23,153 nt of DNA from Actinomycetota bacterium (GCA_009699795.1 WLNK01000007.1:1-23153); one strand, 5' to 3'; numbered from the stretch's first letter, positions 6,624 to 15,828 are shown. The notes: generated by a model from the sequence alone, not told the origin. Numbers and translations: made by a program.

Positions 6624-9427
6624 TGAGAAAACCAAGTCCCCTTGCCTTAACCGCAATTATTCTTGCAATTGCAGGCGTAGTTTTAGTCGCACTTAGTGGC
6701 GTGTACGTGGATTGGCTCTGGTTTAAATCTGTTGATTTTCAACATGTATGGACCACTGTTCTTACGACAAAAGCAACACTCTTTGTGGCCAGTGGAGTTC
6801 TTACATCGCTTGTAATCTCACTCAACATTTATTTCGCTTATCGATCACGACCTTTCTATGCTCCATTAGTTGGAGAGGAAGATAATCTCGAGCGTTATCG
6901 CGCGCAGATTGAACCAATTCGACGCTGGGTATTTATCGCAATTTCTCTGGTGCTTGTTTACTTCGCAGGAACTGCCGCAACGCAGCAATGGTCCACATGG
7001 TTGCTCTTTAAGAATTCAACCAACTTTGGCGTCAAAGATCCGCAATTCAATATGGATATTTCATTCTTTGCTTTCAAACTTCCATTCTGGCAGGCTCTTA
7101 TTGGTTGGGGAATTTCAACTCTAGTTCTTGCAACAATCGCATCGTTTATCGTTCATTATCTTTATGGTGGAATTCGTCCCCAACTCCGTCGCGATCGGAC
7201 TACTTCTGCAGCAAGACTTCAACTCTCAATTCTTATTGGATTTATAGTTCTCATCAAAGCAGTTGCCTATTGGTTTGATAGATACGCGCTTGTACTTAAA
7301 GAGAGCAAGTTAATCACTGGCCTTACTTATACAGATGTAAATGCAACTCTTCCCGCAAAGGCAATACTTGCCGCAATTGCAGTTGTATGTGCGCTTCTCT
7401 TCTTTGCAAACATCGTTCGCAAATCATGGCTGTTGCCAACAGCTGGTACAGCACTTCTTGTAGTTGCTTCAGTACTCATCGCCGGAATTTATCCGGGTGC
7501 AATTCAGCAATTTCAGGTAAAGCCATCTGAGTCTTCAAAAGAGGCGCCATATATTCAGCGCAATATTGATGCGACGCGCGCCGCATATGGTCTCGAGGGC
7601 GTTGAAGTTAAGGATTACCAAGCAACTCTTTCAACAAATGTCGGTCAGCTTGCAAATGATGCAGCAACGATTTCAAATATTCGCTTGATGGATCCGAATG
7701 TTTTATCTGCAACTTTCCGTCAACTCCAGCAAATTAAGCCTTATTACACATTCCCAGAATCTCTCGATGTCGATCGCTACACAGTTAATGGCGTACAAAG
7801 AGATGCCGTAGTTGCAGTCCGTGAACTAAACATCGATGGAAATCCAAGTCGAAATTGGATTAACGATCACTTGGTTTACACCCACGGGTTTGGTTTCGTT
7901 TCAGCTTTTGGTAACGCAGTAGATGCTGATGGAAAGCCAAACTTCCTAGTGGGAGATTTGCCGCCGACTGACGGTCTAGGCAAATTCGAACCACGTGTTT
8001 ACTTCGGTGAGAATGTTCCGGATTATTCGATTATTGGCGGAGCAAAGACAAATACTCCGGTTGAGTTTGATTATCCGGATGATGCATCCGCTAATGGCCA
8101 AAAGAACTACACCTACACAGGCAAAGGTGGAGTTCCGATGGGAAGTGTTTTAAATAAACTTCTCTTTGCAATTCACTACCAAGAGCAGCGAATTGTTCTT
8201 TCTAGCCTCATCAACTCAGAATCTAAGATTCTCTACAACCGCAATCCTCGAGAGCGTGTAGCAAAAGTTGCACCATGGCTAACTCTCGACGGAGATCCAT
8301 ATCCTTCAATTGTTGATGGAAAAATCACGTGGATCATTGATGGCTACACAACAAGTGCGGGCTACCCATATTCACAAACGACAACACTTTCTAGCGCAAC
8401 CTCCGATGCTCTTACAGCGAATTCAAATGCCGTAACTGCACAGGCAAATAAGAATGTGAATTACATCCGTAACTCTGTAAAGGCCACTGTTGATGCATAT
8501 GACGGAACAGTGACTCTCTATCAATGGGATGAGAAAGATCCGGTTCTGAAAACTTGGATGAAGGCATTCCCTAAGAGCGTTCAAGCTAAGTCGAAGATTT
8601 CACCTGAACTTTTGCAGCACATTCGCTACCCAGAGGATCTCTTCCGCGTGCAGCGCGATGTTTTGAGTGCATATCACGTGCAAACAGCAGGTGCTTTTTA
8701 CGGCGGGCAGGATTTCTGGCGCGTACCTCGCGACCCATCAACATTCGGTGCAAACGCCGCAGCGCAACCTCCGTACTACATGACCCTTGAAATGCCTGGC
8801 GAGAAGAAGCCAACTTTCGCGCTTACTACTCCATTTGTTCCAAGAGGTGGTCGCGAAAACCTTTCAGCATTTGCAACAGTAAATTCAAATGCGGGTCCTG
8901 ATTACGGAAAAATTACCGTACTTCAACTTCCTCGAAGCACAAACGTTGCCGGACCTTCACAGGTGGCATCTAACTTTGAAGCGAAACCAGAAGTAGCAAA
9001 CTCACTTTCGCTTCTGCGCCAAGGTGGTTCTGATGTTGTACTTGGCAATTTGCTGACACTTCCCGTTGGAGGTGGATTGCTTTATGTTCAGCCGGTATAT
9101 GTGAAAGCAACCGGAAATACAGCGGCGTATCCATTGCTACAAAAAGTATTGGTTTCATTTGGCGATGTAATCGGTTTTGATAACACCGTTAAGGGAGCAC
9201 TTGATCAAGTATTTGGTGGCAATTCAGGAACATCTGCACCAAATAATTCTGCAGGAACAACAAGTGGCAATTCTGCAAATGTTGCGAGTGCACTTCAAAG
9301 TGCACGACAAGCAATGGCAGATGCAGATGCAGCTCGGGCTAAAGGTGATTGGGCTGCATACGGTCGCGCGCAAGATAGATTGAAAGCTGCGATTGCATCA
9401 GCACTTGCAGCACAATCACGTAAGTAA
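6620..9427 (+). CDS. UPF0182 family large membrane protein
   Basis: This 935-residue protein has the UPF0182 architecture. Seven N-terminal membrane helices lie near residues 9-30, 52-73, 103-120, 155-183, 200-219, 247-266 and 270-292. A very large extracytoplasmic domain (about 300-860) and a low-complexity Asn/Ser/Gly/Thr linker follow. The end is an Ala-rich charged helix with the ARAKGDWAAYGRAQDRLKAA pattern typical of this family. The conserved juxtamembrane YVDWLWF (29-35) is also present. UPF0182 proteins are widespread in actinobacteria and cyanobacteria and have no agreed function. The start overlaps the stop of the YlbL-like protease by 4 bases, so the two are made together and may act in the same envelope process. 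From memory the pair corresponds to M. tuberculosis Rv3194c-Rv3193c. The protein looks full length. Confidence 0.93.
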   Translation: MMRKPSPLALTAIILAIAGVVLVALSGVYVDWLWFKSVDFQHVWTTVLTTKATLFVASGVLTSLVISLNIYFAYRSRPFYAPLVGEEDNLERYRAQIEPIRRWVFIAISLVLVYFAGTAATQQWSTWLLFKNSTNFGVKDPQFNMDISFFAFKLPFWQALIGWGISTLVLATIASFIVHYLYGGIRPQLRRDRTTSAARLQLSILIGFIVLIKAVAYWFDRYALVLKESKLITGLTYTDVNATLPAKAILAAIAVVCALLFFANIVRKSWLLPTAGTALLVVASVLIAGIYPGAIQQFQVKPSESSKEAPYIQRNIDATRAAYGLEGVEVKDYQATLSTNVGQLANDAATISNIRLMDPNVLSATFRQLQQIKPYYTFPESLDVDRYTVNGVQRDAVVAVRELNIDGNPSRNWINDHLVYTHGFGFVSAFGNAVDADGKPNFLVGDLPPTDGLGKFEPRVYFGENVPDYSIIGGAKTNTPVEFDYPDDASANGQKNYTYTGKGGVPMGSVLNKLLFAIHYQEQRIVLSSLINSESKILYNRNPRERVAKVAPWLTLDGDPYPSIVDGKITWIIDGYTTSAGYPYSQTTTLSSATSDALTANSNAVTAQANKNVNYIRNSVKATVDAYDGTVTLYQWDEKDPVLKTWMKAFPKSVQAKSKISPELLQHIRYPEDLFRVQRDVLSAYHVQTAGAFYGGQDFWRVPRDPSTFGANAAAQPPYYMTLEMPGEKKPTFALTTPFVPRGGRENLSAFATVNSNAGPDYGKITVLQLPRSTNVAGPSQVASNFEAKPEVANSLSLLRQGGSDVVLGNLLTLPVGGGLLYVQPVYVKATGNTAAYPLLQKVLVSFGDVIGFDNTVKGALDQVFGGNSGTSAPNNSAGTTSGNSANVASALQSARQAMADADAARAKGDWAAYGRAQDRLKAAIASALAAQSRK

Positions 9428-9449
9428 TCACTCTCTAAATAAACTCAAT

Positions 9450-9478
9450 TTGGAGATTAACTCGCTTGCACTTACGAT
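9450..9478 (+). promoter_or_regulatory. Probable tRNA-fMet promoter
   Basis: TTGGAG (9450-9455) and TACGAT (9473-9478) are separated by 17 bases and end 11 bases before the mature tRNA 5' end, as expected for a tRNA promoter. Neither hexamer is perfect (3/6 and 4/6). The UPF0182 gene ends only 62 bases before the tRNA without a terminator, so read-through is also possible. Confidence 0.4.
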
Positions 9479-9489
9479 TGGTATACCGA

Positions 9490-9564
<75 letters not shown>

Positions 9565-9570
9565 GATTAC

Positions 9571-9630
9571 AAAGAAGTGACTTACTGAACTGAAAAAAAT
9601 AACTACACAGTTCAGAAAGTCACTTCTTTT
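9571..9630 (+). terminator. Long intrinsic terminator of tRNA-fMet
   Basis: The 22-base arms 9571-9592 and 9608-9629 match at 21 positions (one A/A mismatch) around a 15-base A-rich loop and end in TTTTT. The hairpin starts 8 bases after the tRNA. It is unusually long for a tRNA terminator. Confidence 0.9.
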
Positions 9631-9662
9631 TCATGAAGCCGTTAATTTAAAAGCGATTCAAG

Positions 9663-9710
9663 AACTAATTTTTGGACTGTGTACTTATCTTTTCAGTCCA
9701 AAAATCAGTT
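9663..9710 (-). terminator. Hairpin downstream of the copper ATPase gene
   Basis: Perfect 11-base arms (9669-9679 and 9694-9704) are extended by 4 more pairs (9663-9666 with 9707-9710) after a 2x2 internal loop. It lies 16 bases beyond the end of the copper ATPase gene on minus, and convergent with the tRNA. The minus side lacks a clean U-tract outside the stem, so the T5 inside the arm may do that job. Confidence 0.7.
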
Positions 9711-9725
9711 TTGATGAGCTTTGAC

Positions 9726-11981
9726 CTAGCGGATGCGAAGAGAATTTGTGACGACGAAGAGGCTACTCAAAGCCATCGCGCCTGCTGCATACATTGGTGA
9801 AAGTAAGCCGCACGCTGCGATCGGCAGTCCAATAATGTTGTAGGCAAATGCCCATCCAATGTTTGTTTTTATTGTGCGAAGAGTGCGCTTTGAAAGTGTA
9901 AGTGCATCAACCACGCTCATTAGCTCCTGGCGCATCAAGGTGATATCCGCCGATGAAATCGCGGTATCGGTTCCGGTTCCCATAGCCATACTTAAATCAG
10001 CAGCAGCAAGAGCCGCAGCATCGTTGATTCCATCACCAATCATCAAAACGGTATGTCCTTGTGACTTTAACTCTGCAATTTTTTTCAGCTTATCTTCTGG
10101 CAGAGCTCTCGAAATTACCTGTGTTGTGGAAATTCCAACCGAATCAGCAATAGCTCGCGCACTTTCTTCGTTGTCTCCAGTTACTAACCAAGCATCTACG
10201 CCACTATTTTTGAGAGTAGAAATGGTTTCGGCGGCATCAGGCTTTACTTCATCACCAGTTGCAAAGACGGCGAGAGCCACACCATCCCAAGCGAGAACTG
10301 AAGCTGTGAGACCTAAATTCTCTGCGGTAGCGATCGCACTGTCGATTGCAGGATCGAAATTTGTTGCGCTGTGAGCAATAGCCTTTGGCGTTCCGATCAG
10401 AACAACAGGTGAGTAACCACCGAGGTCTACCCGACCAGCAACGCCTGAACCTGGAGTTTGCGTAAATTCGCTAATATTTTTTTGTGTAGCACCACGAGTG
10501 AGTGCGAACGTTGCAATTGCTTTTGCAACAGGATGGTCATTGGCAAGTTCTAGCGACAAAACGGAAGAAAGAATTGTTTTCTCGTTGAGGAAAGATGTGT
10601 ATTTTGCGCCGAGTGTCGCATGTGCACTTGTTGGAATCACGCAATTTTGAACTTTCATAACCCCTGATGTGAGAGTGCCTGTCTTATCTAAAACAACCAC
10701 ATCAACTTTCTTAGCTAGCTCGAGTACGCGAGGATTTCGTAGAACAATCCCCTTTTGCGCACCACGCCCTGAAGCAACAAGTAGAGCCACGGGCGTTGCA
10801 AGGCCAAGTGCACATGGACATGCGATCACTAAGACAGTTATTGCGCTGGAAAATGATTCAGTAAGAGTGAAATCTAAATATCGCCAAACAAAAAACGTGC
10901 CTATGGAGAGAAGAGTTACGACTGGTACAAAGATTGAGGCAATCCGATCTGCCAACCTTTGAATTGGCGCTTTTGCTCCCTGAGCTTCGACCACCATCGC
11001 AGTTATACGAGCAAGTTCGGTATCACTTCCAATACGTGTGGCTCGAACAATGATCCTGCCGTTGTTATTTAGTGATGCGCCAATAACGCTAGATCCAGGT
11101 GCGATATCCACCGGAGTGGATTCTCCAGTTAGCATCGAGTTATTTACACTTGAATTGCCTGAAATAACAATTCCATCGGTTGCGATACGAGCTCCGGGTT
11201 TAACAACAAATTCATCACCAATTTCGAGTGATGAAATTGGAATCAACACCTCTAAACCATTTCGCAGAACAATCACTTCTTTTGTACCAAGTGCTAACAA
11301 TGTAGAAAGTGCGCTACTTGCGCGTTTCTTTGCTCGAGACTCGAGGAAACGACCCAAAATAACAAAAAGTAGAACTCCGGCTGCAACTTCTGTGTAGACA
11401 TCACCCTCACCAGTTGCATTTGCGTAAATTGACCAACCATAAGCAGTGAGCGAACCAAGTGAGATAAGGGAATCCATGGTTGGGTGAAAAAAATTGCGAA
11501 GTGCGGCTCTATGGATTGGCCATGCGACAAGAAATATGAGCGGGGCTGTTAATCCAATAGCAAGCCAAGCAGTTGGTGAATAAAGCGGATGCAAAATATT
11601 GTAGGTATCAAGCGTTTTGAGAATGAATTCATCAATGTGCGCGCGCCATGCTTCAACCATAGAAATGGCAATTGCCGGTGCTGCAAAAAGAATTGCAAAG
11701 AAGAGCGCTAACGCGGATTTTCTATTGTGAAGTGCTGGGCCTGCTGCGTCTTCGAGGAGAGTTGCGCTATAGCCAGCAGCTTTGATCTTCTTGATGATTT
11801 CACTTGGTTTAATTTCGTCGGATGCAAGTACGTGCACAGTTTCAGATGCGAAATTTACTGATGCGCTCACGCCCTCTATCGAATTCAAAGCTTTCTCAAT
11901 TGTGTTCACACATGAGGAACAAGTCATTCCACTTACGGAAAAAGTTGATGACTTCAACAGTGATTTAGATAAATCAACCAT
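9726..11981 (-). CDS. copA: Copper-exporting P1B-type ATPase
   Basis: This 751-residue heavy-metal P-type ATPase has a single N-terminal HMA domain with GMTCSSC (C21, C24). The actuator TGES is at 285-288 and the transmembrane metal site is CPC (388-390). The phosphorylation motif DKTGT is at 432-436, followed by a nucleotide-domain DHPVAKA (His-Pro) motif and the hinge GDGINDAAAL. Near the C-terminus are the AYN and MxxSS-type residues (AYNIIG; MALSSLFVVTNS), which with CPC define the Cu(I)-exporting P1B-1 class. It is the last gene of the aroA-rsgA-hisN operon, starting 2 bases after the hisN stop. No CsoR/CueR gene or copper chaperone is visible nearby, so regulation by copper is not evident. 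Copper versus silver cannot be separated by sequence. Confidence 0.93.
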   Translation of the reverse strand: MVDLSKSLLKSSTFSVSGMTCSSCVNTIEKALNSIEGVSASVNFASETVHVLASDEIKPSEIIKKIKAAGYSATLLEDAAGPALHNRKSALALFFAILFAAPAIAISMVEAWRAHIDEFILKTLDTYNILHPLYSPTAWLAIGLTAPLIFLVAWPIHRAALRNFFHPTMDSLISLGSLTAYGWSIYANATGEGDVYTEVAAGVLLFVILGRFLESRAKKRASSALSTLLALGTKEVIVLRNGLEVLIPISSLEIGDEFVVKPGARIATDGIVISGNSSVNNSMLTGESTPVDIAPGSSVIGASLNNNGRIIVRATRIGSDTELARITAMVVEAQGAKAPIQRLADRIASIFVPVVTLLSIGTFFVWRYLDFTLTESFSSAITVLVIACPCALGLATPVALLVASGRGAQKGIVLRNPRVLELAKKVDVVVLDKTGTLTSGVMKVQNCVIPTSAHATLGAKYTSFLNEKTILSSVLSLELANDHPVAKAIATFALTRGATQKNISEFTQTPGSGVAGRVDLGGYSPVVLIGTPKAIAHSATNFDPAIDSAIATAENLGLTASVLAWDGVALAVFATGDEVKPDAAETISTLKNSGVDAWLVTGDNEESARAIADSVGISTTQVISRALPEDKLKKIAELKSQGHTVLMIGDGINDAAALAAADLSMAMGTGTDTAISSADITLMRQELMSVVDALTLSKRTLRTIKTNIGWAFAYNIIGLPIAACGLLSPMYAAGAMALSSLFVVTNSLRIR

Positions 11982-11983
11982 TT

Positions 11984-12808
11984 TTAATTCTTTCCACCGA
12001 CATTAGATATATCTAATGAGTCAACGATCAAGCTATGCAAAGAAGAATTAGTGGACATCCCACTCAAACCCCAAGGTCCATCATTACCTTCAATGTCCGT
12101 AAAGCGACCACCTGCCTCTCGCACAATCACATCCAGTGCCGCCATATCCCAGAGCGCAAGCGATGGTTCGACCGCGACATCAACTGCTCCTTCTGCAACA
12201 AGCATGTGTGACCAAAAGTCACCTATCCCACGGCTTCGCCATGCGCTTGCGAGGAGTGATTGAAATTTACTTAAACGATTTCCCCAACCAATAAAATCTG
12301 AATACGAAATAGAGGCGCTTGAAATCTCCCTAATTTTTGAAACCGCAATTTTTGTAGGAAGCCCACCATTAACGCTTACGAAAGCACCTCTATTTTCTGA
12401 TGCATGCCAACGCCTAAATAGCGCAGGGGCACTTACAACGCCAACAACTACTTTCTCGGAACCATCGCTTTGTTTTTCTACCAAACCAATGAGCGTTGCC
12501 CACGTAGGGACTCCGCGTAGAAAATTCTTGGTTCCATCAATTGGATCAATTACCCAATAGCGATCTGTGCGATTTCCTGTTGCTGAATCTCCAAATTCTT
12601 CACCAACTATCGCATCATTGGGGCGATGCTGCGTTAGGAGTTCACGAATTGCATTCTCTGCCGCTTTGTCTGCATCGGTAACCGGAGTGTTATCTGGTTT
12701 TGTATCAATAATTAAATCAAGTGATTGATATCGCTTAAGAGTGATTGCGTCGGCAGCATCTGCAAGTTGGTGAGCAAAAGCCAAATCTTGCTCGCGAGTA
12801 GATGCCAT
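11984..12808 (-). CDS. hisN: Histidinol-phosphatase, inositol-monophosphatase family
   Basis: The protein has 274 residues with the metal-dependent sugar-phosphatase motifs GEEFG (69-73), DPIDGTKNF (88-96) and WDMAA (220-224), which bind two or three Mg2+ ions. Actinobacteria use this IMPase-type enzyme (HisN) for the histidinol-phosphate step instead of HisB/HisK. The sequence GIGDFWSHMLVAEGAVDVAVEP is typical of HisN rather than of inositol or 3'-phosphoadenosine phosphatases. As I recall, hisN next to rsgA and aroA near sigR is the arrangement in Streptomyces. It starts 22 bases after rsgA ends and ends 2 bases before copA begins. Length is normal. Inositol-1-phosphate activity cannot be excluded by sequence. 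Confidence 0.9.
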   Translation of the reverse strand: MASTREQDLAFAHQLADAADAITLKRYQSLDLIIDTKPDNTPVTDADKAAENAIRELLTQHRPNDAIVGEEFGDSATGNRTDRYWVIDPIDGTKNFLRGVPTWATLIGLVEKQSDGSEKVVVGVVSAPALFRRWHASENRGAFVSVNGGLPTKIAVSKIREISSASISYSDFIGWGNRLSKFQSLLASAWRSRGIGDFWSHMLVAEGAVDVAVEPSLALWDMAALDVIVREAGGRFTDIEGNDGPWGLSGMSTNSSLHSLIVDSLDISNVGGKN

Positions 12809-12830
12809 GAGGTAACTCTAGCGCGAAGTA

Positions 12831-13862
12831 TTAATCAAGTAGCGGGGGATTTGCATCCTTTAATTCAAGGAGTGAACGCAGACTATTTACTCGGGCTGTT
12901 CTCTCTGCATTGATTGCACCACCCGGAGCAGCCCATTCATTGAGAGCACAACCTTCCTCGTGATGCGAACAATGAGGCATACAACTTTCAATCACCTCAC
13001 TGAGATCTTCAAAAGCCGCAACTATTTTATTTGAATCCAAATGCGCCAATCCAAATGCGCGAATTCCTGGTGTATCAATAATCCAGCCACCTGAAGGTGA
13101 AATATCTGAAGAAAGCGGCAAGGCAACAGCACTTGAAGAAGTATGGCGACCTTTACCGGTCGCATCATTTACATCACCAGTCAATCGCATTGCAGCGGGA
13201 ACTAGTGCATTAATTAGTGTGGATTTTCCAACACCGGAATGACCAACTAATACAGAAGTCTTTCCAGTAAGTGCTGCATGAAGATTCGCTAAATCAACAT
13301 CTTTACTGGCAGATTTGATTGCACTTGTCATAATGCTCACTCCGAGAGCTTGATATTCATTGATGAATTCTGGAACGGCGGAAATATCTGTTTTGGTGAC
13401 CAAGATAATTGGGTGAATTTTTTCGTGAAAAGCACAGACAAGAAATCTATCGATGAGTCCACGTTTGGGTTCAGGATTTGCCGCTGCAACAACAATGACT
13501 AGTTGATCGATATTGGCAACAATAGTTCGCTCAACGCGAGCCGCATCATCAACAGTTCTACTCAAACTATTTTCACGAGGTTCAATCGAAACAATTCGCG
13601 CAAGCGAACCTTCAGTGCCTGTTATATCTCCTACGAGATTTACATAATCACCAACAACGACAGATTTTGGCCCCATTTCGCGGGCTTTCATCGCGGTGAT
13701 GATGACGCCGTCATTTGTTATGCATGTTGTGCGGCCACGATCTACAGCGGTAACTAGTGCAAGGAGAGCATCGCTATGTGAAGGGCGATCTTTACTACGC
13801 GGACGAGTGCGGCGTCCAGGGCGGATGCGTACATCCGATTCATCAAATTCGCGCGCTGTCAT
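12831..13862 (-). CDS. rsgA: Small-subunit ribosome biogenesis GTPase RsgA
   Basis: This is a circularly permuted GTPase. After an N-terminal OB-like domain come the G4 motif TKTD (156-159), G1 GHSGVGKS (207-214), then G3 DTPGIRAFG (263 on), and a C-terminal zinc knuckle with C-x-x-H-C-x-H-H-x3-C near 294-305. RsgA (YjeQ) checks 30S subunit maturation and releases assembly factors upon GTP hydrolysis. I choose the ATG at 13862 (343 residues) because it overlaps the aroA stop as ATGA and matches actinobacterial N-termini with ESDVRIRPG. A TTG six codons upstream would also be open. It lies between aroA and hisN in one operon. Everything needed for activity is present. Confidence 0.93.
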   Translation of the reverse strand: MTAREFDESDVRIRPGRRTRPRSKDRPSHSDALLALVTAVDRGRTTCITNDGVIITAMKAREMGPKSVVVGDYVNLVGDITGTEGSLARIVSIEPRENSLSRTVDDAARVERTIVANIDQLVIVVAAANPEPKRGLIDRFLVCAFHEKIHPIILVTKTDISAVPEFINEYQALGVSIMTSAIKSASKDVDLANLHAALTGKTSVLVGHSGVGKSTLINALVPAAMRLTGDVNDATGKGRHTSSSAVALPLSSDISPSGGWIIDTPGIRAFGLAHLDSNKIVAAFEDLSEVIESCMPHCSHHEEGCALNEWAAPGGAINAERTARVNSLRSLLELKDANPPLLD

Positions 13863-15166
13863 AAAACCAAACTTTGCCAAAGACCTGGAAAGTCTGGCAG
13901 CGTTTTGCGAGTTGTAGCGACGTTTTCTACTTCAACGCCTGGAACAACTAATCCGATTACAGCTCCAGCAGTTGCAAGTCTGTGATCGTCATAAGTATGA
14001 AAAATTCCACCGTGTAGATCTTTTCCAAATGCGGATTTCGGTGTGATGTGAAGAGAAGTCTCTTCTTCAATGACATTTCCGCCGAGAGCATTAATTTCAT
14101 GACTCAGTGCAGCTAAACGGTCAGTTTCATGTAATCGTAAATGGCCGATTCCACGAAGATGTGAAGGCGAATCTGCAAGCGCTGCCAACGCGGCAATAGA
14201 TGGTGTTAGCTCACCAACATCATGTAAATCGATATCAATTCCGTGAATTGAATCTCCGCCAGAAATTTTGAGCCCTTCACTTACAAATTCTACTTTTGCG
14301 CCCATACGAGTAAAGATTTCGCGGAGCTGATCTCCAGGTTGCGTTGTTGACTTTGGCCAATCAGCAATTGTTATTGAGCCACCGCAGACCATCGCAATTG
14401 ATAGAAAAGGTGAAGCGTTTGAGAGATCTGGTTCGATTACTAAATCTTGTCCATGCAACTTGCCGCTCTTAACACTCCAAGTATTTGTCTTGCTATCTAC
14501 TTCAACCGTTGCGCCAAAATCTCGCAACATTTCAACGGTCATTTCAATATGTGGCATAGATGGAAGTGGACCACCTTGATGGGTAGCAGTAATTCCATTT
14601 GTGGTGCTCGGTGCAATCAGTAAAAGGGCAGATAAAAATTGACTTGATGCACTTGCATCTATCGTGAGCGTGCCACCTGGAATGGATCCTTTGCTCTTCA
14701 CAATTAAAGGAAGGCTGTAGCGATTGCCGTGCTCGATTTCGATTCCAAGTTCTTCAAGTGCTGCAATAACTGGTCCGAGAGGTCTTTCATATGATCTCGG
14801 ATCTCCATCAAAAGAAATGTCAGCAGATGCAAGGGCTGAAAGTGGTGGAAGAAAGCGCATTACTGTGCCCGCGTTTCCTACATCAATTTTTGCTGGACCC
14901 TTTAATTGTGATGGAGTAATAGTCCATAATTCTTTACTCATCTCAATCTTGATACCCATTGATTGCAAACCGGCAGCCATCAACTCGGTATCTCGCGAAA
15001 TGAGTGGACGACGAAGAAGTGATTTACCCTCGGCCTGTGCCGCAAGTATTAGTGCACGGTTTGTAACTGATTTAGAACCAGGAATAACAACCTTCGCATT
15101 TACTGCATTTCGCCCTCGCGTTGGAGCAGGCCAAAGTTGCTGCTGCGCGCGCGAATCTGAAGACAT
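13859..15166 (-). CDS. aroA: 3-phosphoshikimate 1-carboxyvinyltransferase (EPSP synthase)
   Basis: The 435-residue enzyme of the shikimate pathway joins shikimate-3-phosphate to phosphoenolpyruvate in the cytoplasm. Both signatures are visible: PGSKSVTNR near the N-terminus (29-37) and the GNAGTVMRFL substrate loop, which also contacts glyphosate, plus DVGELTPSIAALAAL with the actinobacterial form of the C-domain active site. An ATG 24 codons upstream (15238) would overlap the divergent sigma gene's start codon and adds a segment unlike AroA, so the ATG at 15166 is preferred. It is the first gene of the aroA-rsgA-hisN-copA operon. Length is standard for the family. Confidence 0.95.
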   Translation of the reverse strand: MSSDSRAQQQLWPAPTRGRNAVNAKVVIPGSKSVTNRALILAAQAEGKSLLRRPLISRDTELMAAGLQSMGIKIEMSKELWTITPSQLKGPAKIDVGNAGTVMRFLPPLSALASADISFDGDPRSYERPLGPVIAALEELGIEIEHGNRYSLPLIVKSKGSIPGGTLTIDASASSQFLSALLLIAPSTTNGITATHQGGPLPSMPHIEMTVEMLRDFGATVEVDSKTNTWSVKSGKLHGQDLVIEPDLSNASPFLSIAMVCGGSITIADWPKSTTQPGDQLREIFTRMGAKVEFVSEGLKISGGDSIHGIDIDLHDVGELTPSIAALAALADSPSHLRGIGHLRLHETDRLAALSHEINALGGNVIEEETSLHITPKSAFGKDLHGGIFHTYDDHRLATAGAVIGLVVPGVEVENVATTRKTLPDFPGLWQSLVL

Positions 15167-15231
15167 AGTGGAGAGTCTACTGGGTGTAGTTGCGCAGGAA
15201 TTTATAAGGTGATTGGGATAGCCTTTCATCG
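15167..15231. promoter_or_regulatory. Divergent aroA / sigR promoter gap
   Basis: All promoter signals for both operons must lie in or near these 65 bases. On minus, TATAAA (complement around 15202-15208) is a possible aroA -10 without a good -35. On plus, GGAAT (15197-15201) resembles the -35 element used by SigR/SigH-type sigma factors, expected because sigR genes are autoregulated, but no GTT follows at 16-19 bases. Regulation is therefore not resolved. Confidence 0.3.
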
Positions 15232-15828
15232 ATGGCATCTAAAGATTTGGTACTCGAAAGCGCGGCCGATCGCACAACTCGGTTCGAGCGCGATGCACTC
15301 GTATTCATGGATCAGCTTTATTCAGCTGCTCTGCGCTACACAAAAAATCCCGAAGATGCACGCGACTTAGTACAGGACACGTACCTGAAAGCTTTCTCTT
15401 CATTTCACCAATTTGAAGAGGGCACAAATTTGCGCGCATGGCTTTATCGAGTTTTGACAACCACTTTTATCAATACATATAGAAAAGGCCAACGCCAGCC
15501 TCAACTTTCAAATGGAGAGCTAGAAGATTGGCAAGTCGCCGATGCGCAATCACATACAAGTGATCAAGGAAAATCTGCCGAAGTAGAAGCACTTGAAAAT
15601 CTTCCTGATAGCGATATTAAAAGAGCGCTCCAGGAGATTCCAGAAGATTTCAGAATCGCAGTTTATTTAGCAGACGTTGAAGGATTTTCATATAAAGAAA
15701 TTGCGGACATCGTAGGTGTTCCTTCCGGAACGGTTATGTCGCGCCTGCATCGTGGTCGAAAACTATTACGAGAAAAGTTGGCTAACTACGCCGCCGAACT
15801 TGGCTATGGAAAGGAGGCAAAGTCATGA
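15232..15828 (+). CDS. sigR: ECF sigma factor of the SigR/SigH thiol-stress type
   Basis: This 198-residue ECF sigma factor has region 2 with ARDLVQDTYLKAF and an FEEGTNLRAWLYRVLTTTF segment that is almost diagnostic of SigR (Streptomyces) / SigH (Mycobacterium). A variable linker (about 85-120) and region 4 with YKEIADIVGVPSGTVMSRLHRGRK follow. Such factors direct transcription of thioredoxin, mycothiol and proteostasis genes when disulfide stress releases the anti-sigma factor. The zinc anti-sigma gene follows with a 4-base ATGA overlap, giving stoichiometric coupled translation, and the linkage of this pair to aroA-rsgA-hisN is as I recall for Streptomyces. Length and motifs are complete. 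Confidence 0.94.
   Translation: MASKDLVLESAADRTTRFERDALVFMDQLYSAALRYTKNPEDARDLVQDTYLKAFSSFHQFEEGTNLRAWLYRVLTTTFINTYRKGQRQPQLSNGELEDWQVADAQSHTSDQGKSAEVEALENLPDSDIKRALQEIPEDFRIAVYLADVEGFSYKEIADIVGVPSGTVMSRLHRGRKLLREKLANYAAELGYGKEAKS

Noticed and set aside
15197..15222. SigR-type autoregulatory promoter (GGAAT … GTT) upstream of sigR
   Set aside because: GGAAT is present at 15197-15201, but at 16-19 bases downstream the sequence is ATAGC, not GTT. I mention it only as a partial match.
13859..15238. Longer aroA starting at 15238
   Set aside because: The extra 24 residues do not look like AroA and the start would overlap the divergent sigR start codon. The ATG at 15166 gives the standard N-terminus.
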